Position numbers and translations under genes: made by a program
Notes under the pieces: generated by a model
Told to the model about the DNA's origin: nothing
What the model saw: the letters and a program-made list of their open reading frames with translations, nothing else
The model's database searches: none
Source: Sungkyunkwania multivorans
GTDB taxonomy: Bacteria > Bacteroidota > Bacteroidia > Flavobacteriales > Flavobacteriaceae
Assembly (NCBI RefSeq): GCF_042675645.1
Contig: NZ_JBHTJH010000004.1
Location: 372,001-436,000 of the forward strand
DNA: 64,000 bases
Direction of reading: 5' to 3'
Shown: positions 63,447 through 64,000 of the stretch, piece after piece
Layout of the letters: each line of letters starts with the position of its first letter
Position numbering within the stretch: the stretch's first letter is position 1

Positions 63447-64000
63447 ATGAAGAGTAAGCTAAACATATTAGTCGACAAAGCAAGTTCAGGCGATAGCGAT
63501 GCTCTGGAGTTGGTCGTTCTTGAAATTCAAGATCTGGTGTATAATCTTTCACTCAAAATGTTGCTCTTTCCAGAGGATGCCAAAGATGCCACCCAAGAGA
63601 TACTGGTAAAGGTGATCACGCATTTAAGTACATTCAATCATCAAAGCGATTTTAAAACGTGGGTCTATCGGGTTGCAACCAATTATTTGATGAGTTTTAA
63701 AGGGAAAACGTCAAAGGAGTTTGCCATGCCGTTCGTAGATTATGCAGATCTTATCGATTCGGGGCAGTCAGATGTTATACGATATACTACAAATGAGGGA
63801 GAACTTTCGCTACTGGAAGAGGAGGTGAAGGTAAGTTGTTCCCAGGGTCTACTTTTATGCCTAAAGCCAGAGGATAGGTTGGTGTACATTCTATCCGAAG
63901 TTCTACAATTCAATGGAAAAGAAGGTGCCGAAATCCTCGAAATAACTCCTGAGAATTTCAGAAAGAAGCTTTCTCGTTCTCGAAAGAAGATCAGAAACTT
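63447..64000 (+). CDS. RNA polymerase ECF-type sigma factor, partial
   Basis: The ATG at 63447 opens a frame to the window end (184 complete codons). The product has sigma region 2 (YNLSLKMLLFPEDAKDATQEILVKVITHLSTFNHQSDFKTWVYRVATNYLM, in pieces) and a region 4-like C-terminal part (PEDRLVYILSEVLQFNGKEGAEILEITPENFRKKLSRSRKKIRN, in pieces). It truncates at the window edge. Similar to ECF sigma-70 family proteins. Confidence 0.88.
   Translation, partial: MKSKLNILVDKASSGDSDALELVVLEIQDLVYNLSLKMLLFPEDAKDATQEILVKVITHLSTFNHQSDFKTWVYRVATNYLMSFKGKTSKEFAMPFVDYADLIDSGQSDVIRYTTNEGELSLLEEEVKVSCSQGLLLCLKPEDRLVYILSEVLQFNGKEGAEILEITPENFRKKLSRSRKKIRN

Noticed and set aside
1..64000. CRISPR array, phage, IS element or tRNA-associated island
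   Set aside because: No regular direct-repeat/spacer array, transposase, integrase or tRNA gene was seen on either strand.

Overview
The window looks like a chromosomal segment of a marine-type member of the Flavobacteriaceae (Bacteroidota). The reasons are type IX secretion (Por) C-terminal sorting domains on a nuclease, an alpha-amylase and a lipocalin-like protein; many SPII lipoproteins; a DnaX without the zinc cysteines; DUF2911, DUF3822 and DUF4126 family proteins; almost no Shine-Dalgarno sequences; and promoters of the Bacteroidota TTG-N17-20-TAnnTTTG type (best cases in front of the RNase P RNA and a candidate small RNA). No tRNA, rRNA operon, CRISPR array, phage or IS element was seen.

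Layout. 1-7.4 kb: end of pta plus ackA, two small charged envelope proteins, a TlpA-like thioredoxin lipoprotein, a DUF2911/TPR protein and a secreted endonuclease I. 7.5-17.5 kb: the accessory region and the most interesting part (below). 17.6-19.9 kb: DinB-like protein, GTP cyclohydrolase II paralogue, lipoprotein. 19.9-33 kb: housekeeping genes recG, pyrR-pyrB, an RNase Z gene, pdxH, a polyphosphate operon (SixA-like, ppk1, ppx), miaE and dnaX. 33.0-33.6 kb: candidate sRNA and RNase P RNA. 33.7-38.9 kb: PLP dehydratase, rsmD, DUF3822, RecD-like helicase, DUF4126. 39-42.8 kb: kdsB, HAD phosphatase, CAT-fold acyltransferase, KdnB-like dehydrogenase, PlsC-like acyltransferase. 42.9-48.5 kb: YebC, PCD, epimerase, gcvT, aminopeptidase P. 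48.6-51.3 kb: secreted alpha-amylase with LacI-type operator-like palindromes and a duplicated three-hairpin element. 51.3-60 kb: fatty-acid beta-oxidation genes (acyl-CoA dehydrogenase, thiolase, FadB-like, MarR regulator, acyl-CoA ligase) with two S23-type four-helix-bundle genes inserted, one broken by an amber codon. 60-64 kb: vanadium haloperoxidase-like lipoprotein, MscS channel, start of an ECF sigma factor.

The accessory region is best read as an undescribed ribosomal peptide (RiPP) locus. Two tiny genes (12297-12458, 12531-12698) encode 53- and 55-residue peptides with near-identical N-terminal leaders and an ungapped RCxxRC core. They are followed, with overlapping or closely spaced frames, by an M50 membrane metalloprotease, an arginase-fold enzyme, an LpxL/LABLAT-fold acyltransferase and an S41 protease lipoprotein. 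The first three enzymes each carry an extra segment resembling a PqqD-type RiPP recognition element. The model, which is inference, is that core arginines are converted to ornithines and that an ornithine or another amine is then fatty-acylated, giving a lipopeptide. Just upstream on the other strand lie an AraC/TPR regulator, an Asp-rich peptide with a GG-type leader, and a prolyl oligopeptidase lipoprotein. An identical 14-bp motif precedes both peptide loci, which suggests common control.
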